Assembly: GCA_035707965.1 (NCBI GenBank)
Contig: DASSTJ010000111.1
Location: 1 to 53,732 of the forward strand
Length of the DNA: 53,732 nucleotides
Direction: 5' to 3'
From: DASSTJ01 sp035707965
GTDB taxonomy: Bacteria > Actinomycetota > Actinomycetes > Actinomycetales > Angustibacteraceae
Shown here: positions 1 through 8,340 of the stretch, piece after piece
Layout: every line of letters begins with the position of its first letter
Numbering within the stretch: the first letter of the stretch is position 1
Position numbers and translations under genes: made by a program
The notes under the pieces: model-generated
Told to the model about the DNA's origin: nothing
The model's input: the letters and a program-made list of their open reading frames with translations, nothing else
The model's database searches: none

Positions 1-1308
1 GAGCACCCGCTTCTGCGCCACGACCCTTCCGAACGCGACCGGATCGAGCTCGCGGTACTGCTTCCACTCGGTGAGCAGCAGCACCGCGTCCGCGCGCTGA
101 GCGGCCTCTTCCGGCGTCTCGGCGTAGTCCAGTTGCGGCCACTGCTTGCGGCTGTTGTCGATCGCGGCCGGGTCGGTGACGCGGACGACGGCGCCCTGCA
201 GCTGCAGCTGGGCGGCGACGTTGAGCGCCGGGGAGTCGCGGATGTCGTCGCTGTCGGGCTTGAACGCCGCCCCGAGCACGGCGACGCGCCGGCCGATGAA
301 CGACCCGTCGCACTGCTCCCGGGCGAGGTCGACCACGCGCGAGCGGCGACGCATGTTGATGGCGTCCACCTCACGCAAGAAGGTCAGCGCCTGGTCGGCG
401 CCCAGCTCGCCCGCCCGCGCCATGAACGCACGGATGTCCTTGGGCAGGCAGCCGCCTCCGAAGCCGAGCCCCGCCCCGAGGAACTTGCGCCCGATGCGGT
501 CGTCGTGGCCGATGGCGTCAGCCAGCGCCACGACGTCCGCGCCGGCTGCCTCGCAGACCTCGGCCATCGCGTTGATGAACGAGATCTTCGTGGCGAGGAA
601 CGAGTTGGCGGCGGCCTTGACGAGCTCGGCCGTGGCGTAGTCGGTGACGACGACCGGCGTCCCCTCCGCGATCGTCGCGGCATACACCTCGTCGAGCAGC
701 TTGCGGGCACCGGCGGCCCGCTCGGTGGAGGACGAGCCCTGCCCGTCGGACCTCGGGGAGGTGCCGAGGTCGACGCCGTCGTGCTCGAGCCCGTACACCA
801 GGCGGTCGGGGTGGATCGTGTCATGCACCGCGTGGCCCTCGCGCAGGAACTCGGGGTTCCAGGCCAGCAGCACGTCGTCCCCAGCGGGTGCCTGCTGGCG
901 CAGCAGGCGGGCGAGACGGGCGGCCGTGCCCACCGGCACGGTGGACTTGCCGACCACGAGCGTCGGACGCGTCAGGTGGGGTGCGAGCGATGTCGCTGCG
1001 GCGTCTACGTAGTGCAGGTCAGCGGCGAACTCTCCGGCGCGCTGGGGGGTGCCGACGCAGATGAAGTGGACGTCGGCGTCGCCGACGTCGGCGTAGTCGG
1101 TCGTGAAGCGCAGGCGACCGGTCGCCAGGGCTCGTTCGAGCAGCTCCGGCAGCCCCGGCTCGTAGAAGGGCGCCTTGCCGCTGGCCAGCAGGTCGATCTT
1201 GGCCTGGTCGACGTCGACGGCGGTGACATCGTGCCCGAGCTCGGCCATCGAGGCGGCGTGCACGGCGCCGAGGTAGCCGGTGCCGATGACGGACAGGCGC
1301 AGGGGCAT
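1..1308 (-). CDS. ugd: UDP-glucose 6-dehydrogenase, 3' end outside window
   Basis: Cytosolic NAD-dependent enzyme that oxidises UDP-glucose (or a related UDP-hexose) to the UDP-uronic acid used in envelope polysaccharides. The reverse strand is open from ATG at 1308 to the window edge, giving 436 codons, so only a short C-terminal tail is missing. The N-terminus shows the Rossmann motif VIGTGYLG, the middle has STVPVG, and the catalytic cysteine segment reads GFGGGCLPKD (around 440-470). A TACAGT box seven bases before the ATG suggests a leaderless transcript and fixes the start. It lies at the edge of a polysaccharide locus. The family also contains UDP-GlcNAc and GDP-mannose dehydrogenases; the GFGGGCLPKD form fits UDP-glucose dehydrogenase best, and a second, different member occurs at 12936-14231. 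Confidence 0.9.
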   Translation of the reverse strand, partial: MPLRLSVIGTGYLGAVHAASMAELGHDVTAVDVDQAKIDLLASGKAPFYEPGLPELLERALATGRLRFTTDYADVGDADVHFICVGTPQRAGEFAADLHYVDAAATSLAPHLTRPTLVVGKSTVPVGTAARLARLLRQQAPAGDDVLLAWNPEFLREGHAVHDTIHPDRLVYGLEHDGVDLGTSPRSDGQGSSSTERAAGARKLLDEVYAATIAEGTPVVVTDYATAELVKAAANSFLATKISFINAMAEVCEAAGADVVALADAIGHDDRIGRKFLGAGLGFGGGCLPKDIRAFMARAGELGADQALTFLREVDAINMRRRSRVVDLAREQCDGSFIGRRVAVLGAAFKPDSDDIRDSPALNVAAQLQLQGAVVRVTDPAAIDNSRKQWPQLDYAETPEEAAQRADAVLLLTEWKQYRELDPVAFGRVVAQKRVL

Positions 1309-1315
1309 GAGGGCA

Positions 1316-1321
1316 ACTGTA
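1316..1321 (-). promoter_or_regulatory. -10 box of a leaderless promoter (UDP-glucose dehydrogenase)
   Basis: Read on the minus strand this is TACAGT, followed by seven bases and the ATG at 1308. No clear -35 box is visible. Confidence 0.5.
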
Positions 1322-1391
1322 GGACCGGAGGTCGCTGCCCGCGGTGCTGGGGATGGTGGGCCCACCCGGGGGCCCGCTGTCGCCCGAGCCG

Positions 1392-2486
1392 TCAGACCAC
1401 GCGCCTGAGCAGGGGCAACCGCCGTGCGACGAGCGAGAAGACGTACGCCGCCACGAGGACCACGACGCACCGCGTCACCAGCAGCCCCACGCTGGTGGCG
1501 CCTCGCTCGCCTCCGACGACCGGCAGGCGAAGGACCACCTCGAGCACGAGCAGGTGCACGCCGAACACGCCCAGCGTGGCGTCGCCGAGGCGTCGGCCGA
1601 CTCGGGCCGGTGCGCCACGAGCGAGACCTGCCAGTGCCCCGTCGGGACGCACCAGCCCCCGCGCGACGAGGAAGACGCAGACCGAGATCAGCAGCACCGT
1701 CGGGGAGTAGTACGACTCCGCCGGCGAGTGCCTCTCGAGAGCGCCGAGCATCCCCGAGTGCTGGCGCCACTGCAGAGCGAGCAGGGCGCAGGCCACGGCC
1801 GCCGTGAGCGCGCCGAGCACCACCCCCCAGGCGGGGAGGACGACGTCCCGCAGGGCGAAGCCCAGCAGGTAGAAGCCGAGGTAGGGGACCCACCACGTCC
1901 ACGGGGTCTCGACCCAGGCGAGCGGCGCGTCGCGCACCGGCACGGTCAGCAGGGTGAGGCAGGTCATGAGTGCTGCGGCCAGCCCGACGACCAGGTGGGC
2001 GACCCTTCCGGAGGCTGCCAGCCACGGCACCAGCACCGGTGTCACGAGAGCCAGCCCGAGCACGATCCAGAAGAAGTACAGCGCGGTCCACAGCTGCCCG
2101 GTGAGGATGCGTCGCGTGAGCGTCGCGGCGTCGAGGTGCTGCTGCCCCTGAACCACGACGAGCGCCAGGTAGACGGCGTGCCAGAAGACGACCGGCGGGA
2201 CGAGGCGCCACGCGCGCCGTCTGAGGAAGTCGGACGCCCCACGGAAGCGCGCCGGGTCCAGCAGCAGCGTGCCGCTGAGCATCACGAACACCGGCACTGC
2301 CCACCGGGAGCCGAAGTCGAGCACGATGCCGACGCGTCCGACCGTGGTGGACCGCCCGCCGGCGAAGACGGCACTCAGTCCTGCGACGTGGATGAGCACG
2401 ACGGCCGTGATGGCCAGGACGCGCAACCACGACACCCACGCCAGACTGACTCGCTCCGGTGCCTTCGCCACCTCGGGGACGCTCAT
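1392..2486 (-). CDS. Acyltransferase 3 family membrane protein (putative O-acetyltransferase)
   Basis: Polytopic membrane protein of 364 residues in the acyltransferase 3 family, whose members move acetyl or other acyl groups onto extracytoplasmic sugars. The first membrane helix carries the family pattern of an Arg followed eleven residues later by His (R22 and H33 in LRVLAITAVVLIHVAG). About ten hydrophobic helices follow, and the tail is Arg-rich. The frame is open further upstream to 2669, but the first 61 codons of that extension are low-complexity and Arg/Pro-rich, so the ATG at 2486 was chosen; no strong ribosome binding site supports it. A TACTAT box near 2570-2590 on this strand could be the promoter. 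It is divergent from the flippase gene, and a role in decorating the polysaccharide is inferred. Confidence 0.8.
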   Translation of the reverse strand: MSVPEVAKAPERVSLAWVSWLRVLAITAVVLIHVAGLSAVFAGGRSTTVGRVGIVLDFGSRWAVPVFVMLSGTLLLDPARFRGASDFLRRRAWRLVPPVVFWHAVYLALVVVQGQQHLDAATLTRRILTGQLWTALYFFWIVLGLALVTPVLVPWLAASGRVAHLVVGLAAALMTCLTLLTVPVRDAPLAWVETPWTWWVPYLGFYLLGFALRDVVLPAWGVVLGALTAAVACALLALQWRQHSGMLGALERHSPAESYYSPTVLLISVCVFLVARGLVRPDGALAGLARGAPARVGRRLGDATLGVFGVHLLVLEVVLRLPVVGGERGATSVGLLVTRCVVVLVAAYVFSLVARRLPLLRRVV

Positions 2487-2710
2487 GACGGACACGCCGT
2501 CCGCGTCGGTGCGGGGCGGTGGGTGGACGGCACGCGGTGGGCTCTTCTCGGCCGAGAGACGATGACTGACAACGCATAGTAGTGACCGCCTCACACTGGC
2601 CCACGGGTTGACGGCGCCGTCCGGTGAGACGCGCAGCGGTCGACCGCCTCTGGCGGTTCGGTGCGGCACCGGCGCAGCGCTGGCGCGCGTGTGACTCGTC
2701 CCGCGCCAGG

Positions 2711-2716
2711 TAGGTT
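2711..2716 (+). promoter_or_regulatory. -10 box of a leaderless promoter (flippase)
   Basis: TAGGTT followed by six bases and the GTG start at 2723. Confidence 0.5.
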
Positions 2717-2722
2717 CGCACC

Positions 2723-4282
2723 GTGCCGGATCACGAGGCGGACGTGCCGCAACCCTTGCCGGCGACGCAGTCGAGGCGGAGCGGGGCGGGACGCGGGCTC
2801 GCCGTCCGCGCCCTGCTCCGCCCCGTGAGGCTCGATCAGCCCACCGCTCACGGCATGGCGCACCGGGCCGCGCTCGGCACGGTGGGAGTGGCCGTCCAGG
2901 GGCTCGTCCGCTTCCTCACCAGCCTGCTCGTGGGGCGTCTCGCCGGGCCGAAGGTGCTCGGCATCGTGCAGCCCGCGATCTCGACTGCCCTGCTGCTGTC
3001 GCTGCTGTGGCCCACCACCACGGGCAGTGCGGCGTCGAAGTTCGTGGCCCGCGCCCGCGGCGCTGGCGACATCGCGCAGATCGAGGCGGTCGCCGTCCAC
3101 CTGCGTCGTCGCACCGTCCAGGCAGCGGTGCTGCTGGGCGCTGTCAGCATCCCACTCTGGATCGCCGTGGACGACGGCCACCTGCTCGACGCGCTGTGCG
3201 TGGCGGCGCTCCTGCTCGGCTACTCCGGCTACAGCTTCACCCGGGGCCTGCAGTTCGGCGCGGGCCAGATCCCCCGAGCGACGGCCTGGGACGTCACCAG
3301 CGCCGCGCTCGGCATCGCTGCGCTCGTGCTGTCGCTGGCGCTCGGGGTGCGTGGTGTGGCGCTGCTGCTGCCGCTGGCCGCCTCGTACGGCCTCTACACG
3401 GTCGCGGGGTGGCCGTGGGGGGTGCGGGGCAGGCTGGCCCCGACCCTGCGTCGAGAGATCGACGGCTTCGTCGCGATCGGCGTGGCGGGCACCCTCGCCA
3501 GCACGGGCTTCCTGCAGCTGTCGGTCATCATCGGCAAGGTCGTGGACACGCCGTTCCACGTCGGTCAGTACTCGGCAGCGCTCGCGCTCGCGACGCCCGC
3601 CTCGTTGCTCGCCGGCTCTCTCAGCCTCACCCTCTTCCCCTCGATGGCGGAGGCCTGGGGGCGGGGCGACGTGACCGGTTTCCGGCGCCAGACCGACCTG
3701 GCGACGCGTGCGCTCGTGCTGGTCATGGTGACGGCGCTGGGCGCCATCGCGGTCGGCAGCCGGTTCGTCGTCGCGGTCGTCTGGGGCGACCGCTACACCA
3801 TGGCCGCCGATCTGCTCCCCGTCCTGCTGCTCGCCGTCCTCGGCACCACGGTCGGTGTCGCCTGCGTCAACTCGCTGTCGACACGGTCGCAGCGCGGGAT
3901 GGTCGTCGCCAGCGGCGCCAGCCTCGCCGGGCTCGCGACAGGTGCCGTCGTCTGGGCGCTCGTCGCGCCGACCGCCGGGGTCATGGGCGTCGCCGTCGGC
4001 TACCTGGCTGGCACGGTGGTCGTCGGTGGCGTCCCCCTCGTGGTCGTGTGGCGCACCGACCGGCAGGCGTGGGCGCCGCTGGTGGTCCGTCTGCTCGTCG
4101 GCGTCGCCGTCGCGTCGACGCTCGTCGTGGTGGAACAGGCGACCCGTCTGCCCGTCTGGTACGAGCCGGCACTCGTCGTGGGGTTCGTCGCCGTGTGGTG
4201 GGCTCTCAGCCACCGCGACGTGCGCGCCGTGCTGGCTGTCGTCCGGGGTGGTCGGGCCGCCGGGGCGCCGCCGCGGGCCTGA
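2723..4282 (+). CDS. Wzx-type polysaccharide flippase (MOP/MATE superfamily)
   Basis: A 519-residue integral membrane protein with about 12-14 hydrophobic helices, the size and pattern of oligosaccharide flippases of the MOP superfamily. These flip undecaprenyl-diphosphate-linked repeat units across the membrane. The first helical hairpin (GTVGVAVQGLVRFLTSLLVG) with the following LAGPKVLG resembles the start of Wzx proteins. The GTG start at 2723 lies six bases after a TAGGTT box. The first 50 residues are Arg- and Pro-rich and may be a cytoplasmic tail. Position beside glycosyltransferases and nucleotide-sugar genes fits export of the repeat unit. No Wzy polymerase was recognised nearby. A lipid II flippase of the MurJ type is less likely in this context. 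Confidence 0.8.
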   Translation: MPDHEADVPQPLPATQSRRSGAGRGLAVRALLRPVRLDQPTAHGMAHRAALGTVGVAVQGLVRFLTSLLVGRLAGPKVLGIVQPAISTALLLSLLWPTTTGSAASKFVARARGAGDIAQIEAVAVHLRRRTVQAAVLLGAVSIPLWIAVDDGHLLDALCVAALLLGYSGYSFTRGLQFGAGQIPRATAWDVTSAALGIAALVLSLALGVRGVALLLPLAASYGLYTVAGWPWGVRGRLAPTLRREIDGFVAIGVAGTLASTGFLQLSVIIGKVVDTPFHVGQYSAALALATPASLLAGSLSLTLFPSMAEAWGRGDVTGFRRQTDLATRALVLVMVTALGAIAVGSRFVVAVVWGDRYTMAADLLPVLLLAVLGTTVGVACVNSLSTRSQRGMVVASGASLAGLATGAVVWALVAPTAGVMGVAVGYLAGTVVVGGVPLVVVWRTDRQAWAPLVVRLLVGVAVASTLVVVEQATRLPVWYEPALVVGFVAVWWALSHRDVRAVLAVVRGGRAAGAPPRA

Positions 4283-4309
4283 GACCCGGCCGCTCGGCCG
4301 TTCGTCCGC

Positions 4310-4690
4310 TCAGCCGCGGGCGCTGCCGTCGGACTCCAGCGGACGCTCCGTCTCGGGCGGGTCAGGCAGCATCGCCTCGTCGAGAGCGAGTCGACGGGTG
4401 AGCAGCGTCAGCTGACGCTCCATGTCGCGGAAGCGCCGGTACGTGCTCGCCATGAAGCCCAGGACCAGGATGAACAGCAGGTAGAGCACGAGGTCGGTGC
4501 CGCGTCCGACGCCCACCCAGCGGGCCACGGTCGTGATCAGCGAGGGGTCGAGCACCGAGACGATAGCGACCACGACGAACCCCACCAGGAGCAGCCGGCG
4601 TACCGCCTGGTGCCGAGCGCCGCCGCTGCTGCGCATTAGGGCGCCGCCGCCGAGAGCCACGCCGAGGATCAGCACGACCTTGATCACCAC
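4310..4690 (-). CDS. DUF2304 family small membrane protein
   Basis: A 126-residue protein with a short N-terminal helix, a second helix around residues 33-50, a third around 66-83 and then a charged amphipathic segment (YRRFRDMERQLTLLTRRLAL). This is the layout of DUF2304 proteins. They are commonly encoded next to DPM1-like GT2 enzymes, which is the case here: the GT2 gene ends 62 bases upstream on the same strand. The start is GTG at 4690, or GTG one codon later, behind a GGAGAGGAG ribosome binding site. A role as a membrane partner of the glycosyltransferase is inferred from pairing, not shown by motifs. Confidence 0.8.
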   Translation of the reverse strand: MVIKVVLILGVALGGGALMRSSGGARHQAVRRLLLVGFVVVAIVSVLDPSLITTVARWVGVGRGTDLVLYLLFILVLGFMASTYRRFRDMERQLTLLTRRLALDEAMLPDPPETERPLESDGSARG

Positions 4691-4751
4691 GGGCGTCTCC
4701 TCTCCTCGGGTCCGGCGGTCGTCTCGATTCTGCCAGGGCGGCCGAGGCGGC

Positions 4752-5441
4752 CTACTTGAAGAAGAGCTCCGCCAGGATGTTGACGGAGTTGAGCAGCGAC
4801 TGGCCCTTGGAGCGGCTGTAGTCGGTGTAGAGGATGTGCACCGGGTGCTCCACCACGCGGCTGCCCGTCCGGCCTACCTGCTCGACGAGCTGGCTGGCGT
4901 GCGCCATCCGGTTCTGGTTGAGCTCGAGCTGCTCGCAGACGCTGCGGCTCAAGGCACGCAGCCCGTTGTGGGCGTCGGTGAGGTGCAGCCCCGACGTGAG
5001 GTTGCTGTACACGACCGCACCCTTCAGCACCAGGCGCTTCAGCAGGCCGGGGCGCGTCCGTGAGTCCAGGAACCGCGAGCCGAACACGGCGTCGGACTCC
5101 CCGTCCAGCACTCGCCGGGCCATGGCCTCCGCCTCGTCGACCTGGTGCTGGCCGTCGGCGTCGAACGTCACGACGCACCGGGTCGCCGGGTCGCGCAGGG
5201 CGTAGTCGATGCCGGTCTGCAGGGCTGCGCCCTGGCCCAGGTTGACCGCGTGCCGGACGACGACCGCCCCGGCCGACCGAGCCTGTTCGGCGGACGCGTC
5301 GTGGCTGCCGTCGTCCACGCACACCACGTGGTCGAACGCGGTGCGCAAGCCGCGGACGACACCGGCGATGACCTGCGCCTCGTTGTACAGGGGGACCACC
5401 ACCCAGACGTCAGGCATCCCGGTCTGCTCACGCTCAGGCAC
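4752..5441 (-). CDS. Family 2 glycosyltransferase, polyprenyl-phosphate (DPM1-like) type
   Basis: A soluble GT-A fold enzyme of 229 residues, probably making a polyprenyl-phosphate sugar from a nucleotide sugar at the inner face of the membrane. The N-terminus has VVVPLYNE, then VDDGSHD, and the metal-binding D94-A-D96 in TFDADGQHQ, all typical of GT2. There is no C-terminal membrane domain, as in DPM1-like enzymes that work with separate membrane partners. The start is GTG at 5441; ATG at 5417 is the alternative. It is probably the first gene of an operon with the DUF2304 gene downstream, and is divergent from the N-acetyltransferase gene at 5537. The sugar is not predictable. Confidence 0.88.
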   Translation of the reverse strand: MPEREQTGMPDVWVVVPLYNEAQVIAGVVRGLRTAFDHVVCVDDGSHDASAEQARSAGAVVVRHAVNLGQGAALQTGIDYALRDPATRCVVTFDADGQHQVDEAEAMARRVLDGESDAVFGSRFLDSRTRPGLLKRLVLKGAVVYSNLTSGLHLTDAHNGLRALSRSVCEQLELNQNRMAHASQLVEQVGRTGSRVVEHPVHILYTDYSRSKGQSLLNSVNILAELFFK

Positions 5442-5468
5442 GACGCGATTGTGTCAGCAGGCCGCTGG

Positions 5469-5474
5469 TACCGT
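5469..5474 (+). promoter_or_regulatory. Possible -10 box for the N-acetyltransferase operon
   Basis: TACCGT in the 95-base divergent gap. It would give a leader of about 55 bases before the GTG at 5537, which has GAAAGG as ribosome binding site. No clear -35 box. Confidence 0.3.
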
Positions 5475-5536
5475 CGCAGGGCCACACCGCAGCCGAGGCC
5501 CGTGCGTCCCGCCGCCCGGCGAACCGAAAGGTCCCC

Positions 5537-6196
5537 GTGTCGTCCCACGTCACCACGTCAGCAGACAACGACCCTGCCGTCATCGTCCCCAGTGCCGACG
5601 TGGCGGACTCCGCGAGTCTCGGGCCCGGTACGCGCGTCTGGCACCTGGCGCAGGTGCGGGAGGACGCCGTCCTGGGCAGGGGGTGCATCGTCGGCCGCGG
5701 CGCGTACATCGGCACGGGGGTGCGGCTCGGTGACCACTGCAAGGTGCAGAACCACGCGCTCGTCTACGAGCCGGCCGAGCTGGGGACCGGCGTCTTCATC
5801 GGACCTGCCGTCGTCCTGACGAACGACCGGCACCCCCGGGCGGTCAACCCCGACCTCAGCCTCAAGTCCGCTGATGACTGGCACGCCGTCGGGGTCACGG
5901 TGCGCGACGGAGCGTCGATCGGGGCGCGCGCCGTGTGCGTGGCACCGATCACCATCGGCCGGTGGGCCACGGTGGCCGCGGGGGCCGTCGTCACGCGGGA
6001 CGTGCCGGACTTCGCGCTCGTCGCCGGCGTCCCGGCCCGGCGGATCGGCTGGGTGGGAAGGGCCGGTGCACCGCTCGTCCCGGACGACCACGACCCCGAC
6101 CTGCTGCGGTGCCCCGAGACCGGCAGCACCTACCGTGTCGACGGTGACACGGTCACGGAACAGCAACCGCACGACGAAGGAGAGGGCAGCGCGTGA
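5537..6196 (+). CDS. Hexapeptide-repeat N-acetyltransferase, WbpD-like
   Basis: A 219-residue left-handed beta-helix acyltransferase. Hexapeptide repeats run from about residue 18 to 165 (for example ADVADSASLGPGTRVWHLAQ and IVGRGAYIGTGVRLGDHCKV), and VVLTNDRHPRA is a signature of WbpD-type enzymes. These acetylate the 3-amino group of UDP-2-acetamido-3-amino-2,3-dideoxy-glucuronate with acetyl-CoA. A short C-terminal tail contains LRCPETGSTYRV. The start is GTG at 5537 behind GAAAGG. The stop overlaps the next gene by four bases, and the two following genes are the aminotransferase and 3-oxidoreductase of the same pathway, which strongly supports the call. A generic sugar O-acetyltransferase is the less likely alternative. 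Confidence 0.85.
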   Translation: MSSHVTTSADNDPAVIVPSADVADSASLGPGTRVWHLAQVREDAVLGRGCIVGRGAYIGTGVRLGDHCKVQNHALVYEPAELGTGVFIGPAVVLTNDRHPRAVNPDLSLKSADDWHAVGVTVRDGASIGARAVCVAPITIGRWATVAAGAVVTRDVPDFALVAGVPARRIGWVGRAGAPLVPDDHDPDLLRCPETGSTYRVDGDTVTEQQPHDEGEGSA

Positions 6197-7311
6197 TCCC
6201 AGCGGCCAAGCCGATCATCGGTGACGAGGAGCGGGCTGCCGTCGACAGGGTGCTGCGCAGCGGCATGCTGGCGCAGGGCCCGGAGGTCGCCGCGTTCGAG
6301 ACCGAGTTCGCCGACCAGCTGGTCGACGGGCGCGAGTGCGTCGCGGTCAACTCGGGGACGTCGGGCCAGCACCTCGGCCTGCTCGCGAGCGGCGTGGGCC
6401 CCGGCGACGAGGTGATCGTGCCGTCCTTCACGTTCGCGGCGACCGCCAACTCGGTCGCGCTCACCGGCGCCACGCCGGTCTTCGCCGACATCGAGCTCGA
6501 CCACTTCTGCCTGGACCCGGCGTCGGTCGAGGCCGCGGTCACCGAGCGCACCGTCGGGATCATGCCGGTGCACCTCTACGGGCACCCGGCTGACATGCCC
6601 GGCCTGCAGCGCGTCGCGGACGAGCACGGCCTCGCCGTCTACGAGGACGCAGCCCAGGCTCACGGTGCGAGTCTCGACGGCAAGCCGGTCGGCACGTTCG
6701 GCCGCTTCGCGATGTTCAGCCTGTACCCGACGAAGAACATGACGTCCGGCGAGGGCGGCATGGTGGCGTGCGCGGACGCCGGACTGGCGCGGCAGGTGCG
6801 CCTGCTGCGCAACCAGGGCATGGAGAAGCAGTACGAGAACGAGGTCGTCGGCCTCAACAACCGCATGACCGACATCCACGCGGCGATCGGCCGCGTGCAG
6901 CTCACCAGGCTGGCGGGCTGGACGGCGCAGCGGCAGGCCAACGCCGCGTACTTCGACGAGCACCTGCGTGGGGTCGTCACACCGCCCGTGGCGCCCGGGG
7001 CGGTCCACGCGTACCACCAGTACACGATCCGGATCGATGGGGCCGGCGATTCCGACGAGGCTGCGTCTGTCCGCACGGAGGTCGCTCGACGGCTCCGGGA
7101 GGACCACGGCATCGGCACCGGCGTGTACTACCCGATCCCGAACCACCGCCTCCCCACGTTCGCCCGCGACCTCGACCTCCCGGTGACGGAGACCGCTGCA
7201 CGTCAGGTGCTGTCGCTGCCCGTGCACCCCTCGTTGACCCAGGACGACCTCGAGCACATCGTCGCCTCCGTGAACGCCGTGGTGGCGGACGTCGTCCGGG
7301 CCGGCGCCTGA
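6193..7311 (+). CDS. DegT/DnrJ/EryC1/StrS sugar aminotransferase, WbpE-like
   Basis: A 372-residue PLP-dependent aminotransferase expected to convert a 3-keto UDP-sugar acid to the 3-amino sugar using glutamate. The PLP pocket is intact: NSGTSGQH near residue 53, the conserved Asp in YEDAAQAHG (D152) and the Schiff-base lysine K181 in YPTKNMTSGEGG. Length matches the family. The GTG start overlaps the stop of the N-acetyltransferase gene by four bases (GTGA) and its own stop overlaps the next ATG by one base (TGATG), so translational coupling is likely. Sequence alone does not fix the substrate; the WbpE role rests on the neighbours. Confidence 0.9.
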   Translation: MIPAAKPIIGDEERAAVDRVLRSGMLAQGPEVAAFETEFADQLVDGRECVAVNSGTSGQHLGLLASGVGPGDEVIVPSFTFAATANSVALTGATPVFADIELDHFCLDPASVEAAVTERTVGIMPVHLYGHPADMPGLQRVADEHGLAVYEDAAQAHGASLDGKPVGTFGRFAMFSLYPTKNMTSGEGGMVACADAGLARQVRLLRNQGMEKQYENEVVGLNNRMTDIHAAIGRVQLTRLAGWTAQRQANAAYFDEHLRGVVTPPVAPGAVHAYHQYTIRIDGAGDSDEAASVRTEVARRLREDHGIGTGVYYPIPNHRLPTFARDLDLPVTETAARQVLSLPVHPSLTQDDLEHIVASVNAVVADVVRAGA

Positions 7312-8330
7312 TGCCGGCCGTGCCGCAGCAGCAGCGCACCTTGCGGGCCGGCGTCGTCGGTCTCGGCATGATGGGCCGGCACCACGCACGCGTGCTGCGT
7401 GAGCTCGACGGCGTGGACCTCGTGGCGGTCGCCGACCCGGGTGGCGATCCCCACCACGTCGCCGGCGCCCTTCCCGTGCTGCCGTCGGTCGGCGCGCTGG
7501 TCGACGCCGGCGTGGACTACGCGGTCGTGGCGACCCCGACCGGCCTGCACGAGGAGGTCGCGCTCGAGCTCGCCTCGGCGGGCGTGCACACGATGGTCGA
7601 GAAGCCGGTGGCGGCCGACGGGCCGAGCGCACGCCGGATCACCGACGCCTTCGCCGCGGCGGGTCTCGTCGGTGCCGTCGGCCACATCGAGCGGTTCAAC
7701 CCGGCGCTGCAGCAGCTGCGCAGCCGGCTCGAGAACGGCGACCTCGGCGAGGTGTTCCAGATCAGCACGCGCCGTCAGGGGCCGTTCCCCGCGCGCATCG
7801 CCGACGTGGGTGTCGTCAAGGACCTGGCGACGCACGACATCGACCTCACCGCCTGGGTGGCTCAGAGCCCGTACACGTCGGTCGGCGCGCAGGTCACCCA
7901 CCGCAGCGGTCGCGAGCACGAGGACCTGGTGGCCGCGGTCGGCTCTCTGGCCGACGGCACGGTCACCAGCCACCTCGTGAACTGGCTCACTCCCTACAAG
8001 GAGCGGACTACGGTGGTCACCGGCGACCGAGGCTGCTTCGTGGCCGACACCCTCACCGCCGACCTCACGTTCTTCGCCAACGGCACGGTGCCGACGGAGT
8101 GGGCGCCGGTCTCGGCGTTCCGCGGCGTGTCCGAGGGCGACATGACCCGCTTCGCGTTCCCCAAGCGCGAGCCGCTCCGGCTCGAGCACGAGGCGCTGCG
8201 GGACGCGGTGCGCGGCGACGCGTCGCGCATCGTCACGATGGCGGAGGGCCTACGCACGGTCGAGGTGGCGGAGGCGCTGCTGACCTCGGCGCGGGACGGC
8301 CGGGTGGTGACCCTGTCCACCCCGGCGTGA
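7311..8330 (+). CDS. Gfo/Idh/MocA family oxidoreductase, WbpB-like
   Basis: A 339-residue NAD(P)-dependent enzyme. The N-terminus carries GLGMMG (residues 17-22) in the Rossmann fold, then VATPTGLHEE, and the family lysine K98 in MVEKPVAADG. The C-terminal beta-sheet domain includes VGHIERFNP and ATHDIDL. In the Wbp pathway such an enzyme oxidises C3 of UDP-GlcNAcA to give the keto substrate for the aminotransferase encoded just upstream. The ATG at 7311 overlaps the aminotransferase stop by one base; an open frame continues upstream to 6768 but lies inside the aminotransferase gene and is not coding. The downstream glycosyltransferase follows after ten bases. Confidence 0.88.
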   Translation: MPAVPQQQRTLRAGVVGLGMMGRHHARVLRELDGVDLVAVADPGGDPHHVAGALPVLPSVGALVDAGVDYAVVATPTGLHEEVALELASAGVHTMVEKPVAADGPSARRITDAFAAAGLVGAVGHIERFNPALQQLRSRLENGDLGEVFQISTRRQGPFPARIADVGVVKDLATHDIDLTAWVAQSPYTSVGAQVTHRSGREHEDLVAAVGSLADGTVTSHLVNWLTPYKERTTVVTGDRGCFVADTLTADLTFFANGTVPTEWAPVSAFRGVSEGDMTRFAFPKREPLRLEHEALRDAVRGDASRIVTMAEGLRTVEVAEALLTSARDGRVVTLSTPA

Positions 8331-8340
8331 GCGCGGCGCC

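Noticed and set aside
133..1710. Plus-strand frame of 525 codons
   Set aside because: It is antisense to the UDP-glucose dehydrogenase and acyltransferase genes and has no recognisable domain.
2591..4213. Minus-strand frame of 540 codons over the flippase
   Set aside because: The product is Arg/Asp/Gly/His-rich with no domain, while the plus strand encodes a typical Wzx protein.
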